Numbered from the stretch's first letter, positions 52,942-63,103 are shown. The stretch: DNA of 64,000 nucleotides from Chloroflexales bacterium ZM16-3 (GCA_004138175.2 RYFE02000001.1:124001-188000); one strand, 5' to 3'. Notes: generated by a model not told the origin, from the sequence alone. A program made the numbers and translations.

Positions 52942-52965
52942 GGACGCAGCGCGCTGCGTCCCTAC
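52938..52965. repeat. 28-bp GTAGGGACGC palindrome carrying two stop codons
   Basis: Perfect 14-bp arms. The TAG near its left end is the stop of the DUF2201 gene (52939-52941), and the mirrored TAG near its right end (52964-52962, minus strand) is the stop of the glycosyltransferase. It probably terminates both convergent transcripts. Confidence 0.85.
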
Positions 52966-53660
52966 GGCGTCGCCTGCATCTCCGCGCCGCGCCGCTCGTA
53001 GCTGCGGGCGATCTCGTGGGGCGAGACCCCGACGACGTACTGTAGCCAGAGCCAGAGGTCGTGCAGGAGCTGCGGGAGCACTCCATTGGCCTCGAACCTG
53101 CGCGCCGATGTGACCACCTCGGCCGGAACCACGTAGATCTCCGTCCGCGCACGGGCCAGCTCGAAGAGGCGCACATCCTCGAAGAGCGGCCAGTCGGGGA
53201 ATCCGCCCAGCTCGGCGAACAGCTCCCGCCTTATCACGATGCCCTGGTCGCCGTAGCTGGTCAGCAGCGAGTCGCGCCACATCAGGCGGGCGGCGATGGC
53301 GAGCAGCCAGTCGCCGCTGTCGAAGCTCAGGCGAAACTTGGCGGCCTGCACGCCCGGGTCGGCGAGGACTGCGTGCAGCAGCGGGAAGGCATCGGCGGGC
53401 AGGCGGGTGTCGGCGTGCAGGAAGATCAGCACCTCGCCCGTGGCGCGGGCGGCCCCGGCGTTACACTGCGGCCCGCGCCCGCGCGGCCCCCGCACGACCA
53501 CGGCGCCCGCAGCGGCGGCCAGCTCGGCGGTGCGGTCGACGCTGCCCCCGTCGGCGACGATCACCTCCACATCTGGGTCGAAATCGCGCACGGCGGCCAC
53601 GCATCCGGCGATCCCGGCCTCTTCGTTCAGGGCCGGGATGATCACGCTGAAGATTGACAT
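52962..53660 (-). CDS. Glycosyltransferase family 2 protein, TIGR04283-like
   Basis: 232 residues with a GT-A fold. It starts MSIFSVIIPALNEEAGIAGC; VIVADGGSVDRT and LIFLHADTRLP give the DxD-like region, and YGDQGIVIRRELFAELGGFPDWPLFEDV follows. This matches the family called rSAM/selenodomain-associated transferase 2, related to dolichyl-phosphate-type GT2 enzymes. The substrate is unknown. Its stop codon is in a palindrome shared with the convergent DUF2201 gene. A small hypothetical gene lies 12 nt upstream. Confidence 0.88.
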   Translation of the reverse strand: MSIFSVIIPALNEEAGIAGCVAAVRDFDPDVEVIVADGGSVDRTAELAAAAGAVVVRGPRGRGPQCNAGAARATGEVLIFLHADTRLPADAFPLLHAVLADPGVQAAKFRLSFDSGDWLLAIAARLMWRDSLLTSYGDQGIVIRRELFAELGGFPDWPLFEDVRLFELARARTEIYVVPAEVVTSARRFEANGVLPQLLHDLWLWLQYVVGVSPHEIARSYERRGAEMQATP

Positions 53661-53672
53661 AACAATAACCTA

Positions 53673-54164
53673 TTAAGAGAAGACGGGCAGGCTGGCGGCC
53701 ACGCGGGCCAGCTCGACGGGGGAGATGCGCCCGCCGACCAGCCAGCAGCTGTCGGGGCCGGCGCGAACGACGAGGAGCGGCAGCCGCTCGCGGCTCGCGG
53801 CGCTCCATGCGGCGGACATAAAGGCGGCCGGGCGACCGCCCAGGCTGAGCGCCTGGAGCGTCGGCACCGGCCCGTCGGATGCGTCCCAGGCCATGGTGAG
53901 CGTCTCGTGTGGCAGGAGCGGGAGGGCGATCCAGGATACCGCCAGCTGGCCAGACTCGTCTACGGCGCAGTAGCCCTCGCCGAGGCGGCGCGGCTCCAGG
54001 TCGGCGGGCAGGTCGGCGGGCAGCGGGTGCGGCCCGTCTGTTGGCAGCGGCTCGATCAGCGGCATCGCGCCGGGGATGAAGGCCGCCGCCGGCCCGGAGA
54101 TGGCCACCAGGGCCACCCGCAGGCCAGGCATATCGAGGACAGCCAGGGTGGAGTTATCGCTCAT
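53673..54164 (-). CDS. Hypothetical protein (163 residues)
   Basis: An Ala/Leu/Pro-rich soluble protein starting MSDNSTLAVLDMPGLRVALVAI. It has VDESGQLAVSWIALPLLPHETLTMAWDASDG in the middle and ends LVVRAGPDSCWLVGGRISPVELARVAASLPVF. It looks like a small alpha/beta or roadblock-like fold, but I do not recognise a family. GAAAGAT-like RBS is weak. It is between the VWA gene and the GT2 gene on the same strand. Confidence 0.6.
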   Translation of the reverse strand: MSDNSTLAVLDMPGLRVALVAISGPAAAFIPGAMPLIEPLPTDGPHPLPADLPADLEPRRLGEGYCAVDESGQLAVSWIALPLLPHETLTMAWDASDGPVPTLQALSLGGRPAAFMSAAWSAASRERLPLLVVRAGPDSCWLVGGRISPVELARVAASLPVFS

Positions 54165-54192
54165 AGACGATCTTTCTCTCTAGAAACATGGC

Positions 54193-54271
54193 TTGTAGTG
54201 CTGCGATGTGCCAGCTTCGCTGGCACATCGCAGCACTACAAAAACAGTGTAGGGGCCGCAGGCCCCTACAC
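54193..54271. repeat. Two-hairpin element related to the three-hairpin family
   Basis: A perfect palindrome with 23-bp arms (TTGTAGTGCTGCGATGTGCC...) lies at 54193-54241. It is followed by a 25-bp hairpin GTGTAGGGGCC-gca-GGCCCCTACAC (54247-54271). The second hairpin contains the TAG stop of the VWA gene. Spacing and the AAAAAnAGTGT junction match the element at 32894-32969. Confidence 0.8.
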
Positions 54272-55627
54272 CTCGTGCTCGCCGAGGCGGCGGGTGGCGT
54301 AGGTCAGCTCGCGTCGGCCGACCCCGCTGGTCTGTCCGGTGGCCTCCAGGGATGCGGCCTCGCGCAGGGCGGCCTCGGCCAGGGCGGGCTCGCCGAGCTC
54401 GCGCAGGCGGGCGGCGGCGGCGCGCATCAGGCGGGCGGCGGCAGCGTGATCGCCCTTGCCGGCGGCCTCAAGGGCGCGGCGCTGGAGGCGCATGGCATTG
54501 GCCCTGCCGACGGCGTCGAGCAGGGCGGCGGGCGGCGGCGGGGCGGCGGCGCTGTAGTGGGCCACTACATCGGCGCTGGCCTGGGATTGGCCGCTGGAGG
54601 CGCTGAGGGCGCAGAGGCGGCGGCGGGCGCCGCCGACAGGCGGGCGGGGCGGCTCGGGCGGAGCCAGCAGCTCAAGCAGCAGCCGGATGGGCGCGCCGCG
54701 CTCCAGGTCGCCCAGGTGGATCGTCTGCATACGCGGGCTCTCGCCGGAGGGCTCCAGGGGGGCTAGGCTCGGGCTAATCCGGGTGGCGCGGCGCAGCGAA
54801 ACCCCCTGGGGCAGGGCGATCTCCAGACTGAGCGCCTGGGCGGCCACGCCGCGTGCGGCGTCGAGCTCGGCGGCCACGGCGGCGGGGATCAGCTCGGCGC
54901 GGCGCAGGAAGCTGGCCCGCCCGCCGCTCAGGTCGGCCAGGGCGGTGAGCAGATCGTCCTGAAACTCACCGCCGAGGCCGAGGGTGCTCACGCTCACGCC
55001 AGCCTCGGCGGCCTGGCGGGCCAGGGCCATGCATGCCTCGGGGCTCTCGGTGAAGCCGTCTGTGAGCAGGATCAGCCGACGCACCGAGCCCAGGGCCGCG
55101 CTGTGGGCCAGCTCGGCCAGGCCCAGCCGCATGCCGCCAGCCAGGTCGGTGCCCTCGCCGAGCCGTAGGCCACGCAGCCGCGAGATGCCGGCCACCAGGG
55201 ATGCCCGCTGGTCGCCTCCGGCGCTAGGCACCAGGGTCAGCGCCTGCTCGGCGCAGGCCACTAGGCTAAAGCGGTCGCCCCGGTCGAGCCGCTCGACGAC
55301 GCTGTGCAGCGCGCGCGCGGTGTAGTCGAGCGCGCTGGGAGCGCTGGCCCTGATCTCATCAGGGACGGGGCCTGTGAGCTGCCAGACGGGCACGCCGTCC
55401 ACCAGCACCTCCTGGGCACCGCCGGCGCGCACCAGCTCGCGGAACTGCTCCTCGCTGACGATCGGGATGCGCATCGAGCGGCTGGCGTCGGCCACGAGCG
55501 CCCAGCTCACCGGCGCGCCCACACCCCCGGCGTCTGCGGCGATTGAGACCATCGCATAGCAGATCTGGGCATCGGCGCGCGTGGGCAGGGCGATCAGGTT
55601 GGGCTGGGTGCGGAGGATAAGGCTCAT
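54266..55627 (-). CDS. VWA-domain protein
   Basis: 453 residues. A VWA domain (about 40-220) has MIDAS ADASRSM, GTDLAGGM and LLTDGF. A beta-rich middle (LEIALPQGVSLRRATRISPS) and a C-terminal helical, TPR-like region (RLQRRALEAAGKGDHAAAARLMRAAAARL) follow. It has no membrane span, so it is predicted cytoplasmic. Proteins of this type interact with other phospho- or forkhead-type proteins, but no partner is evident. The ATG is preceded directly by a heptad array with no ribosome-binding site. The stop is inside a hairpin. Confidence 0.8.
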   Translation of the reverse strand: MSLILRTQPNLIALPTRADAQICYAMVSIAADAGGVGAPVSWALVADASRSMRIPIVSEEQFRELVRAGGAQEVLVDGVPVWQLTGPVPDEIRASAPSALDYTARALHSVVERLDRGDRFSLVACAEQALTLVPSAGGDQRASLVAGISRLRGLRLGEGTDLAGGMRLGLAELAHSAALGSVRRLILLTDGFTESPEACMALARQAAEAGVSVSTLGLGGEFQDDLLTALADLSGGRASFLRRAELIPAAVAAELDAARGVAAQALSLEIALPQGVSLRRATRISPSLAPLEPSGESPRMQTIHLGDLERGAPIRLLLELLAPPEPPRPPVGGARRRLCALSASSGQSQASADVVAHYSAAAPPPPAALLDAVGRANAMRLQRRALEAAGKGDHAAAARLMRAAAARLRELGEPALAEAALREAASLEATGQTSGVGRRELTYATRRLGEHEV

Positions 55628-55755
55628 GAAGAATGTTGAACGCTCAATGCTGAATGTTGAATATCGCACAGTCCTGCGAGTGCGGCTTTCACCCATTCTA
55701 CTCGCTCAGGACGTAATTCTCAATTCAACATTCAACATTCAACATTCAACATTGA
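55628..55755. repeat. Heptad arrays (unit TGAATGT) flanking a 50-nt centre
   Basis: Units like TGAATGT/TGAACGC face CAACATT units at the other end. The arrays fill the whole gap between the stop of the upstream small membrane gene and the VWA start codon. Confidence 0.8.
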
Positions 55756-56118
55756 TTATGGGCACGCATTGGTCAGGGTGGGGGCACCGCTGAACACAAC
55801 TTCGAGGCTGGTGCCGTCGCGGAAGGTGAGCGTGCGGCGGGTGCGGGTGACGGCGCGTGGGCCATTGGTGCCGGGGATCTGGACGCAGCCGTCTACATAC
55901 GTCTCCTCGGCGGTGTCGGCAACCCCGCCGTGGATCAGGCTGAGGACGCGCTCCTGGGGGGCGGCTAGGCTGGCTGGGGCGAAGATGCCGAGCCCGGCGA
56001 GCGTGATCGCGCCGACGACAATAAAGAGCAGGAGCAGAATAATGGCTGCGCCTCCCGCCGAACCTCGGCGCGGCTTGATCACAACCGAGCCCTTGGGGAG
56101 ATCTTTACTCGTGACCAT
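55756..56118 (-). CDS. Single-span membrane protein (120 residues)
   Basis: A basic N-terminus (KDLPKGSVVIKPRRGSAGG) is followed by a hydrophobic helix (about 22-46; AAIILLLLFIVVGAITLAGLGIF). The C-terminal domain of about 70 residues has two Cys and GTNGPRAVTRTRRTLTFRDGTSLEVVF. By the positive-inside rule the C-terminal part would be outside the membrane. Not recognised. It is upstream of the VWA gene on the same strand, separated only by the heptad arrays. Confidence 0.65.
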   Translation of the reverse strand: MVTSKDLPKGSVVIKPRRGSAGGAAIILLLLFIVVGAITLAGLGIFAPASLAAPQERVLSLIHGGVADTAEETYVDGCVQIPGTNGPRAVTRTRRTLTFRDGTSLEVVFSGAPTLTNACP

Positions 56119-56233
56119 CGTAGGTTATCTTTCCAATGCGGGGCACACGGGCGGCCCCCTTTACATTATTCTAACCTTTGATGGTGTCCATGTCTATCGG
56201 GTAGATAGTCCCGTTCTTCTCCTGGTTCCCCTA

Positions 56234-56261
56234 GTAGGGGCGGCTCGCGAGCCGCCCCTAC
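56234..56261. repeat. 28-bp GTAGGGGCG palindrome
   Basis: Perfect 14-bp arms GTAGGGGCGGCTCG and its complement, located 10 nt after the biotin-carboxylase stop. It is the same family as 20753, 52938 and 58278. Confidence 0.8.
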
Positions 56262-56271
56262 GTTCGCTCCC

Positions 56272-58257
<1,986 letters not shown>

Positions 58258-58277
58258 CGGTGTTCCGGTTTCATATA

Positions 58278-58306
58278 GTAGAGACGCCCCGCCGGGGCGT
58301 CTCTAC
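58278..58306. repeat. 29-bp GTAGAGACGCCCC palindrome
   Basis: Perfect 13-bp arms with a 3-nt centre lie between the oxidoreductase stop and the biotin-carboxylase start. Confidence 0.75.
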
Positions 58307-58317
58307 GGCGTTTCCAA

Positions 58318-59298
58318 TTATTTTAATCGGGGAATGACATGCTCGCCATACGCCTTGATCCACGTCTCCTGGTTGCGGCCCACGTTATGCACATAGATCT
58401 CGTCGAAGCCGAGGTCAATGAACCCCTGGAGGTGCTCGCGGTGCTGCTCAAGGTCGGCGGAGATCAGGACGCGGCCCGCGAAGTGCTCGGCGCGCACCAG
58501 CTTCGCCATGGCCGCGAAGTCGTCGGGCGAGCGGACATCCTGCTTGGGGAAGTTCATGCCGCCGTTGGGCCACTCGCTGAGCGCGCTCTGCATAGCCTCC
58601 GCATCGCTCTCGGCCCAGGAGACGTGTAGCTGGAGCAGCTTCGGCATCGTGTCAGGGTTCTTCCCCGCCGCGCGGGCGCCCTGGGCGAAGTTCTCCAAAA
58701 TACCCTTCAGCTTCTCGTGGCTGGCCCCTGGCGTGATCAGGCCGTCGCAGACCTTCCCGGCCCAGCGCAGGGTCTGCGGGCCGGTGGCGGCCACGTAGAT
58801 CGGCACCGGCTGCTCGGGCAGCGTCCACATACGCACCTTGTTCATCTGGAAGTGCTTGCCCCGGTGGCGCACATCCTTGCCGCTGAAGAGCTTCTGGATG
58901 ATCTCGACGGCCTCCTGGAGCATCTCGAAGCGCTCCAGCGCCTCGGGCCAGACCCCGCCGACCACATTCTCGTTCAGGGCCTCGCCGCTGCCCAGGCCGA
59001 GCCAGAAGCGGCCGGGGTACATCGCGCCGAGGGTGGCGGCGGCGTGGGCGATCACCGAGGGGTGGTAGCGGAAGCTCGGACAGGTGACGCCGGGGCCGAA
59101 GCTGTGGCCGGTGGATGCGCCGAGCGCGCCCATCCAGGCGTAGGCGAAGGCGTTGTGGCCCTGCTGGGGAACCCAGGGCTGGAAGTGGTCGGCGGCCATC
59201 ACGCCGTGGAAGCCGTGCGCCTCGGCCAGCTTGCTGTGGGCGATAAGATCCGTGGGGTGGAACTGCTCAAGGGCGGCCGAGAGGCCGATGGTGGTCAT
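58318..59298 (-). CDS. F420-dependent LLM-class oxidoreductase (FGD-like, TIGR03557)
   Basis: 326 residues of the luciferase-like TIM-barrel family. MAADHFQPWVPQQGHNAFAYAWMGA near the start, GRFWLGLGSGEALNE in the middle and VYVAATGP-type IYVAATGPQTLRWAG fit the TIGR03557 group, which is related to F420-dependent glucose-6-phosphate dehydrogenase. The product probably uses F420 to oxidise an unknown alcohol or sugar phosphate. F420 biosynthesis genes cofC and cofD lie 1.6 kb away, supporting cofactor use. ATG 59298 was chosen because AAGGAG lies 8 nt upstream; the TTG at 59304 is less likely. Confidence 0.88.
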   Translation of the reverse strand: MTTIGLSAALEQFHPTDLIAHSKLAEAHGFHGVMAADHFQPWVPQQGHNAFAYAWMGALGASTGHSFGPGVTCPSFRYHPSVIAHAAATLGAMYPGRFWLGLGSGEALNENVVGGVWPEALERFEMLQEAVEIIQKLFSGKDVRHRGKHFQMNKVRMWTLPEQPVPIYVAATGPQTLRWAGKVCDGLITPGASHEKLKGILENFAQGARAAGKNPDTMPKLLQLHVSWAESDAEAMQSALSEWPNGGMNFPKQDVRSPDDFAAMAKLVRAEHFAGRVLISADLEQHREHLQGFIDLGFDEIYVHNVGRNQETWIKAYGEHVIPRLK

Positions 59299-59462
59299 GG
59301 GCAATACTCCTTACATCGCGTGGCGGCCAGCTGAGGCCGACGCGGCGGTTCGCATACAGAGGGGGCGCATATCGCATATATAGTATAGCAGCATCGGGCG
59401 GGGCACTCAGAACTCAGCTACGCTGGATCCATCCCGCATACACGATGGGGGGATTTCACGAA

Positions 59463-59557
59463 CTGAATTCCGAAAATAAGCGAACGCCAAGTATATGGCG
59501 ATGCTGCGGTAAAGCCGCAGCATCGCCATAATAGCAACCAATACGTTTCGGGAATTG
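59463..59557. repeat. Nested inverted repeat (MITE-like)
   Basis: Outer arms AATTCCGAAA and TTTCGGGAATT enclose a perfect inner palindrome (TATGGCGATGCTGCGG, 59494-59509, with its complement at 59515-59530). No gene is recognised in this 280-nt gap. Confidence 0.6.
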
Positions 59558-59580
59558 CGCTCGCGCTGCTCCAGGCAGCC

Positions 59581-60135
59581 CTACGCGGGCTGCGCCGCAT
59601 CGACGTGGGCACCGGCCCGCGCGTCGCGGGCGACCCAGTTGGTGATCTGGGTGACTGCGGCCGCAGTCAGCGCAGTGAGCAGGGCGTTGGCGGCGGCGGC
59701 GCGTGGCAGGCTCAGCCCCTCCTGAGGGGCGAACGTCGGCCTGCCGGTGAGGCGGGCGGCTAGGCGCATGCTGCCGATCACCAGGGCGAACGGCAGCAGC
59801 GAGCCGATCATGGCACGGGCGGCCGTGCCCAGCACGTTGCCGTTGTTGCCGGCCGCGCCGAGCTGATCGCGGGCCTGCTCGGCGGGCGTCTTGTTGGTTA
59901 GCGCCGAGGCGGCCGCGATCAGCAGCGCACCTAGCCCGACGAATCCGCCGACGAAGACCCCGGCTCCGGCCAGCAGCGTGTCGCTGCGCACCTCAGCCGG
60001 CCGCTTGCGGAAGGTGACCAGCTGGCTGATGAAGCTCAGCAGGTAGAAGATTGCGCCCCAGAAGCCCGAGAAGACCAGGCTCCGGCTCAGTCCCTCGCCT
60101 GTGATCGCTGATCGCCGCATATCATGCTTTTCCAT
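59581..60135 (-). CDS. Multi-span hypothetical membrane protein
   Basis: 184 residues starting MEKHDMRRSAITGEG, with GGAGCAAC-like RBS. Predicted spans are at about 22-42, 55-80 and 120-136, with a possible fourth near 155. A polar loop (TNKTPAEQARDQLGAAGNNGN) connects the second and third. It is Ala-rich with no motif I recognise. The longer frame to 60483 overlaps cofC in another frame and is rejected. It follows cofC on the same strand, but no F420 link is apparent. Confidence 0.65.
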   Translation of the reverse strand: MEKHDMRRSAITGEGLSRSLVFSGFWGAIFYLLSFISQLVTFRKRPAEVRSDTLLAGAGVFVGGFVGLGALLIAAASALTNKTPAEQARDQLGAAGNNGNVLGTAARAMIGSLLPFALVIGSMRLAARLTGRPTFAPQEGLSLPRAAAANALLTALTAAAVTQITNWVARDARAGAHVDAAQPA

Positions 60136-60199
60136 AGTTGCTCCATTTCTGTAATCGCTGACGATACGCAGAGCAACTAGCAGAATCTGTGCCAGCCTG

Positions 60200-60865
60200 C
60201 TACGGGCGGCACTCGGGGCGGTCGCCGACCTTCTGCCCCAGCGCCGAGAGCAGACCCGAGGCCCCGCTGTCCCTGGAGACATAGCGGGCCAGGCTCTCGG
60301 GGTCGTCCACGTCGAGGGCCAGCGTGGGCGACCAGTAGACCTGGGCGAGCATGTCGCGCGCGTCGGCCTCGGCGAGGTGCAGTCCGGCGCTGCGCTCGCC
60401 GAAGCGGAAGGGCAGGTCGCTGGGCAGGCGCAGCCCGAGGGCGTTTGTCCCGTCGCCATGGCGGTCGGTCGCCATGGCCACATCGGCGCCGGCGGCGAGG
60501 GTGCGGGCCAGGGCGGCCACGTCGCCGGGCGTGATCAGCGGTACGTCGGCGGGGATGACCAGCATGGCAGCGGCGTCCTCGCCTTTCAGGGCAGATCTGG
60601 CCTGCTCCAGGGCACCGTTCAGGTCGCCGGCGTGGTCAAACATCGTGTGGGCACCCGCAGACTCGGCCAGGAACAGCACCTCGGGGTCGGCGCTGATCAC
60701 CCAGACCTCGGCGAGGGCTGCGCCCCGGCATGCCAGCAGGGTCGCCAGGACCCGGCCCAGCATCTCAAGCACCAGATCGTGGCGCTCGGCCGGGCTCAGT
60801 TGCTCGGCCAGGCGGCTCTTGGCGCGGGCCAGCGCTTTGACGGGCACAACGGCGTGGATCTGCAT
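60200..60865 (-). CDS. cofC: 2-phospho-L-lactate (or phosphoenolpyruvate) guanylyltransferase CofC
   Basis: 221 residues of the nucleotidyltransferase-like fold. It starts MQIHAVVPVKALARAKSRLAEQLSP and has LVIPADVPLITPGDVA (about 97-112) and DRHGDGTNALGLR (about 134-146). CofC activates 2-phospholactate (PEP in many bacteria) with GTP for coenzyme F420 synthesis. The ATG at 60865 overlaps the cofD TGA (TGATG), which indicates translational coupling. A GTG 3 nt upstream is possible but less likely. Confidence 0.93.
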   Translation of the reverse strand: MQIHAVVPVKALARAKSRLAEQLSPAERHDLVLEMLGRVLATLLACRGAALAEVWVISADPEVLFLAESAGAHTMFDHAGDLNGALEQARSALKGEDAAAMLVIPADVPLITPGDVAALARTLAAGADVAMATDRHGDGTNALGLRLPSDLPFRFGERSAGLHLAEADARDMLAQVYWSPTLALDVDDPESLARYVSRDSGASGLLSALGQKVGDRPECRP

Positions 60866-61806
60866 CACACCGCCGCCGGCCGGGCCTCGGCGAGCTGAAG
60901 CGCCACGCGGGCCAGGTTGGCCTTCTCGGCCGGGCCGCGCATGATCGTGTCGGTGACGGCCACCCGCACGCCGAGCGCCTCGATCTGCTGCGCCAGATGT
61001 GCATCCACCTGGTCGATCACGATGCCGTCGAGCAGGCCAGCGTAGGCTTTGGCCGCGCCCACGGCGGAGACCTCCAGCCCCACGGCGCGCATGAGCGGGG
61101 CGGCCGGCCCCTTGATCGCTGCGCCGCCGACGATTGGGCTGACGGTGACGACGGGGGCCGGGCTGGCCATGATCGCCTCGCGCACGCCGGGGATGGCCAG
61201 GATCGGGCCGACGCTGACCACCGGGTTGCTCGGGGCGATCAGGATCACCTCGGCGGTGGCGATCAGCTCAAGCAGGCCAGGGGCGGGGCGGGCCTTCCCC
61301 ACGCCCACGTAGCGCACGCCGCGCACCTCGTTCTGGGCGCGGTGCCTGACGAAGTACTCCTCGAAGTGCATCTCGCCCGCATCGGTGAGGATGTGGGTCG
61401 GCACCGGGTCATCGCTCATCGGCATGATCCGCACGGCCACGCCGAGGGCCTGGCGGAAGCTGTCGGCCACCTCGCTGAGTGTGCGCCCCTCGCGCAGCAT
61501 AGCGGTGCGGCGGATGTGCAGGGCCAGGTCGCGGTCGCCCAGCTTAAACCAGCCCGGCCCGCCCAGCTTCACCAGCCAGGACATGCACTCGTCGGTGTCG
61601 CCGATAATGCCCCAGCCCTGCTCGCGGTCGATCAAGTCAGCCAGGGTGCAGGTGACGATGTCGAGGTCGGGCGAGATCTTCAGGCCGTGCAGTTCCATAT
61701 CGTCGCCGGTATTCACCACAGCGGTGATCGTCTCGGGTGGCACGACCTGGACGAGGCCCTCGATAAAACGGGCAGCACCCACGCCGCCGGCAAGGACAAG
61801 GATCAT
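60865..61806 (-). CDS. cofD: 2-phospho-L-lactate (PEP-type) transferase CofD
   Basis: 313 residues starting MILVLAGGVGAARFIEGL. VVNTGDDMELHGLKISPDLDIV (about 30-51), GDTDECMSWLVKLGG and LIAPSNPVVSVGPILAIPGV are the family's phosphate/Fo-binding segments. CofD transfers the activated phospho-lactate/enolpyruvyl unit to the deazaflavin Fo, giving F420-0 (or its dehydro form). Start ATG 61806 follows AGAGGGT; a longer frame to 61869 is rejected. The promoter would lie in the region of the 18-bp palindrome at 61863-61880. Confidence 0.95.
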   Translation of the reverse strand: MILVLAGGVGAARFIEGLVQVVPPETITAVVNTGDDMELHGLKISPDLDIVTCTLADLIDREQGWGIIGDTDECMSWLVKLGGPGWFKLGDRDLALHIRRTAMLREGRTLSEVADSFRQALGVAVRIMPMSDDPVPTHILTDAGEMHFEEYFVRHRAQNEVRGVRYVGVGKARPAPGLLELIATAEVILIAPSNPVVSVGPILAIPGVREAIMASPAPVVTVSPIVGGAAIKGPAAPLMRAVGLEVSAVGAAKAYAGLLDGIVIDQVDAHLAQQIEALGVRVAVTDTIMRGPAEKANLARVALQLAEARPAAV

Positions 61807-61862
61807 GGGAGAACCCTCTATATCAGGATGCGTATGGGTATCGTACCACAACGGGCACAGGA

Positions 61863-61983
61863 GGGGCACAGCTGTGCCCCATGCGCATCAAGGTAAGTCC
61901 CGGGCTCCCCCAGGGCCATCGCATCTTATTCTGCATTGTAGTGCCGTAGGTGATTGGAATGAGGAATTAGATGCGATGGCCCT
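61863..61983. repeat. Perfect palindrome and inverted repeat upstream of cofD
   Basis: GGGGCACAGCTGTGCCCC (61863-61880) is a perfect 18-bp palindrome. Next to it AGGGCCATCGCATCTTATTC (61912-61931) faces its complement at 61964-61983 with one mismatch. No gene is recognised between cofD and the thioredoxin-fusion stop. Confidence 0.6.
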
Positions 61984-62003
61984 GCGGGCTCCCCGGAATT
62001 TCT

Positions 62004-62936
62004 CTAGCCAATCCGCTCGCGCACGGCGGCGATGATCGTCTCGTGCTCGGGGAATCCGCCCTCGCGGTACATCGAGTGGATGAGGTCGCCGTCCACCACC
62101 ACATCGAAGGAGCCATCCTGCCAGGGGATCAGCTCGATCGCGGCCAGGTCGTAGACGAAGGCGTTCATCAGGGCCGAGGCCAGGGCCAGAGTCTGCGGCT
62201 CGTAGCCGCAGGCCGCGCAGTAGGTGATGCTGACCTTGATCGGATTGCCCGCGCTGCGCTCACGCTTCTGGGGAAGGCCCGCGCGGGCCGGGGCGGCCGG
62301 GGCTGGGGGCGCCTCCTTGGGCTGCGCGCCGCCCGACACCACCAGGCGCAGCTCGCGCACCACCTCGCGGTCGGAGGTATGGCGGTTCTCCGCGCGGAAT
62401 TCCTGGAACGCCTGCATCAGCCGAAGGCGGGCCGGCTCAGGCAGTTCGCCGAACGCCGTGCCCGGGGCGACATCGGCGAAGGCCGGGTCCTCGGCGTAGA
62501 GCTTCGCGCTCATCTGGGCCTGGAGCGCGCTCATGCTCGCCGGGCGCTCGATCCAGTGGCCGATCGGGTTGAAGGACTCGTCGAGGAAGGCGAAGACCGG
62601 GATCGAGCGATGCTTGCCCTCCTTGAGGTAGGGCTCGGTCAGATCGAGGTTCTGGTCGCGCAGGAAGATGCGCACGTTCAGCTTGCCGCTGGCCGCCGCC
62701 AGGCCATTCAGCACCGGCAGGTTGTTGATCACATCGCCGCACCAGTCCTCGGCCAGCACCAGCACATTCAGCGGCGCTGGCAGGTCCGTGAAGAACTCCA
62801 GGTCGTCCCCACCCAAGTCAAGCGACTGCTCGTTGGCCTCAAGCCGCTCGCGGTTGCGGGTCATCTGGGCCTTATATGCCTCGTAGCGCATCCCCTGGGC
62901 GAAGCGCTCTGCCGTGATCGTCATCATGCTCTCCAT
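62004..62936 (-). CDS. Thioredoxin-like / Rdx (SelW-like) fusion protein
   Basis: 310 residues. The N-terminal thioredoxin-like domain (about 30-170) has LVLAEDWCGDVINNLPVL, with a single Cys in WCGD rather than CxxC, as in thioredoxin-family proteins lacking the second Cys. A proline-rich linker (about 205-230) leads to an Rdx/SelW-like domain (about 235-305) with VSITYCAACGYEPQTLALA, a CxxC where selenoproteins have CxxU, and GGFPEHETI. The joint product suggests a thiol redox or selenium-pathway role. The start is ambiguous between 62936, 62927 and 62924. A heptad array lies upstream. Confidence 0.78.
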   Translation of the reverse strand: MESMMTITAERFAQGMRYEAYKAQMTRNRERLEANEQSLDLGGDDLEFFTDLPAPLNVLVLAEDWCGDVINNLPVLNGLAAASGKLNVRIFLRDQNLDLTEPYLKEGKHRSIPVFAFLDESFNPIGHWIERPASMSALQAQMSAKLYAEDPAFADVAPGTAFGELPEPARLRLMQAFQEFRAENRHTSDREVVRELRLVVSGGAQPKEAPPAPAAPARAGLPQKRERSAGNPIKVSITYCAACGYEPQTLALASALMNAFVYDLAAIELIPWQDGSFDVVVDGDLIHSMYREGGFPEHETIIAAVRERIG

Positions 62937-62982
62937 CGCTAAGATTCTTATCTATCTTGCTCAGCATGATGTACTATACCAT

Positions 62983-63103
62983 GATAGGGGAGTCGGGGAT
63001 CAGGAGTCAGGAGTCGGGGATCAGGAGCCGACTCCCGACCCCTGACTCCCGACCCCTGACTCCCGACTCCCGACTCCCGACCCCCAACCCCCAACTCCCT
63101 ATC
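62983..63103. repeat. Large heptad-repeat hairpin (GGAGTCG/GGGATCA units)
   Basis: Six to seven G-rich 7-nt units face about ten C-rich units (CGACTCC, CGACCCC, CAACCCC), with outer ends GATAGGG and CCCTATC. It overlaps the trpG stop codon. It is the largest array in the window. Confidence 0.85.

Noticed and set aside
50992-53280. Minus-strand 762-codon frame opposite the LRV and DUF2201 genes
   Set aside because: The opposite strand carries recognisable domains with correct motifs; this frame is low-complexity and crosses two genes.
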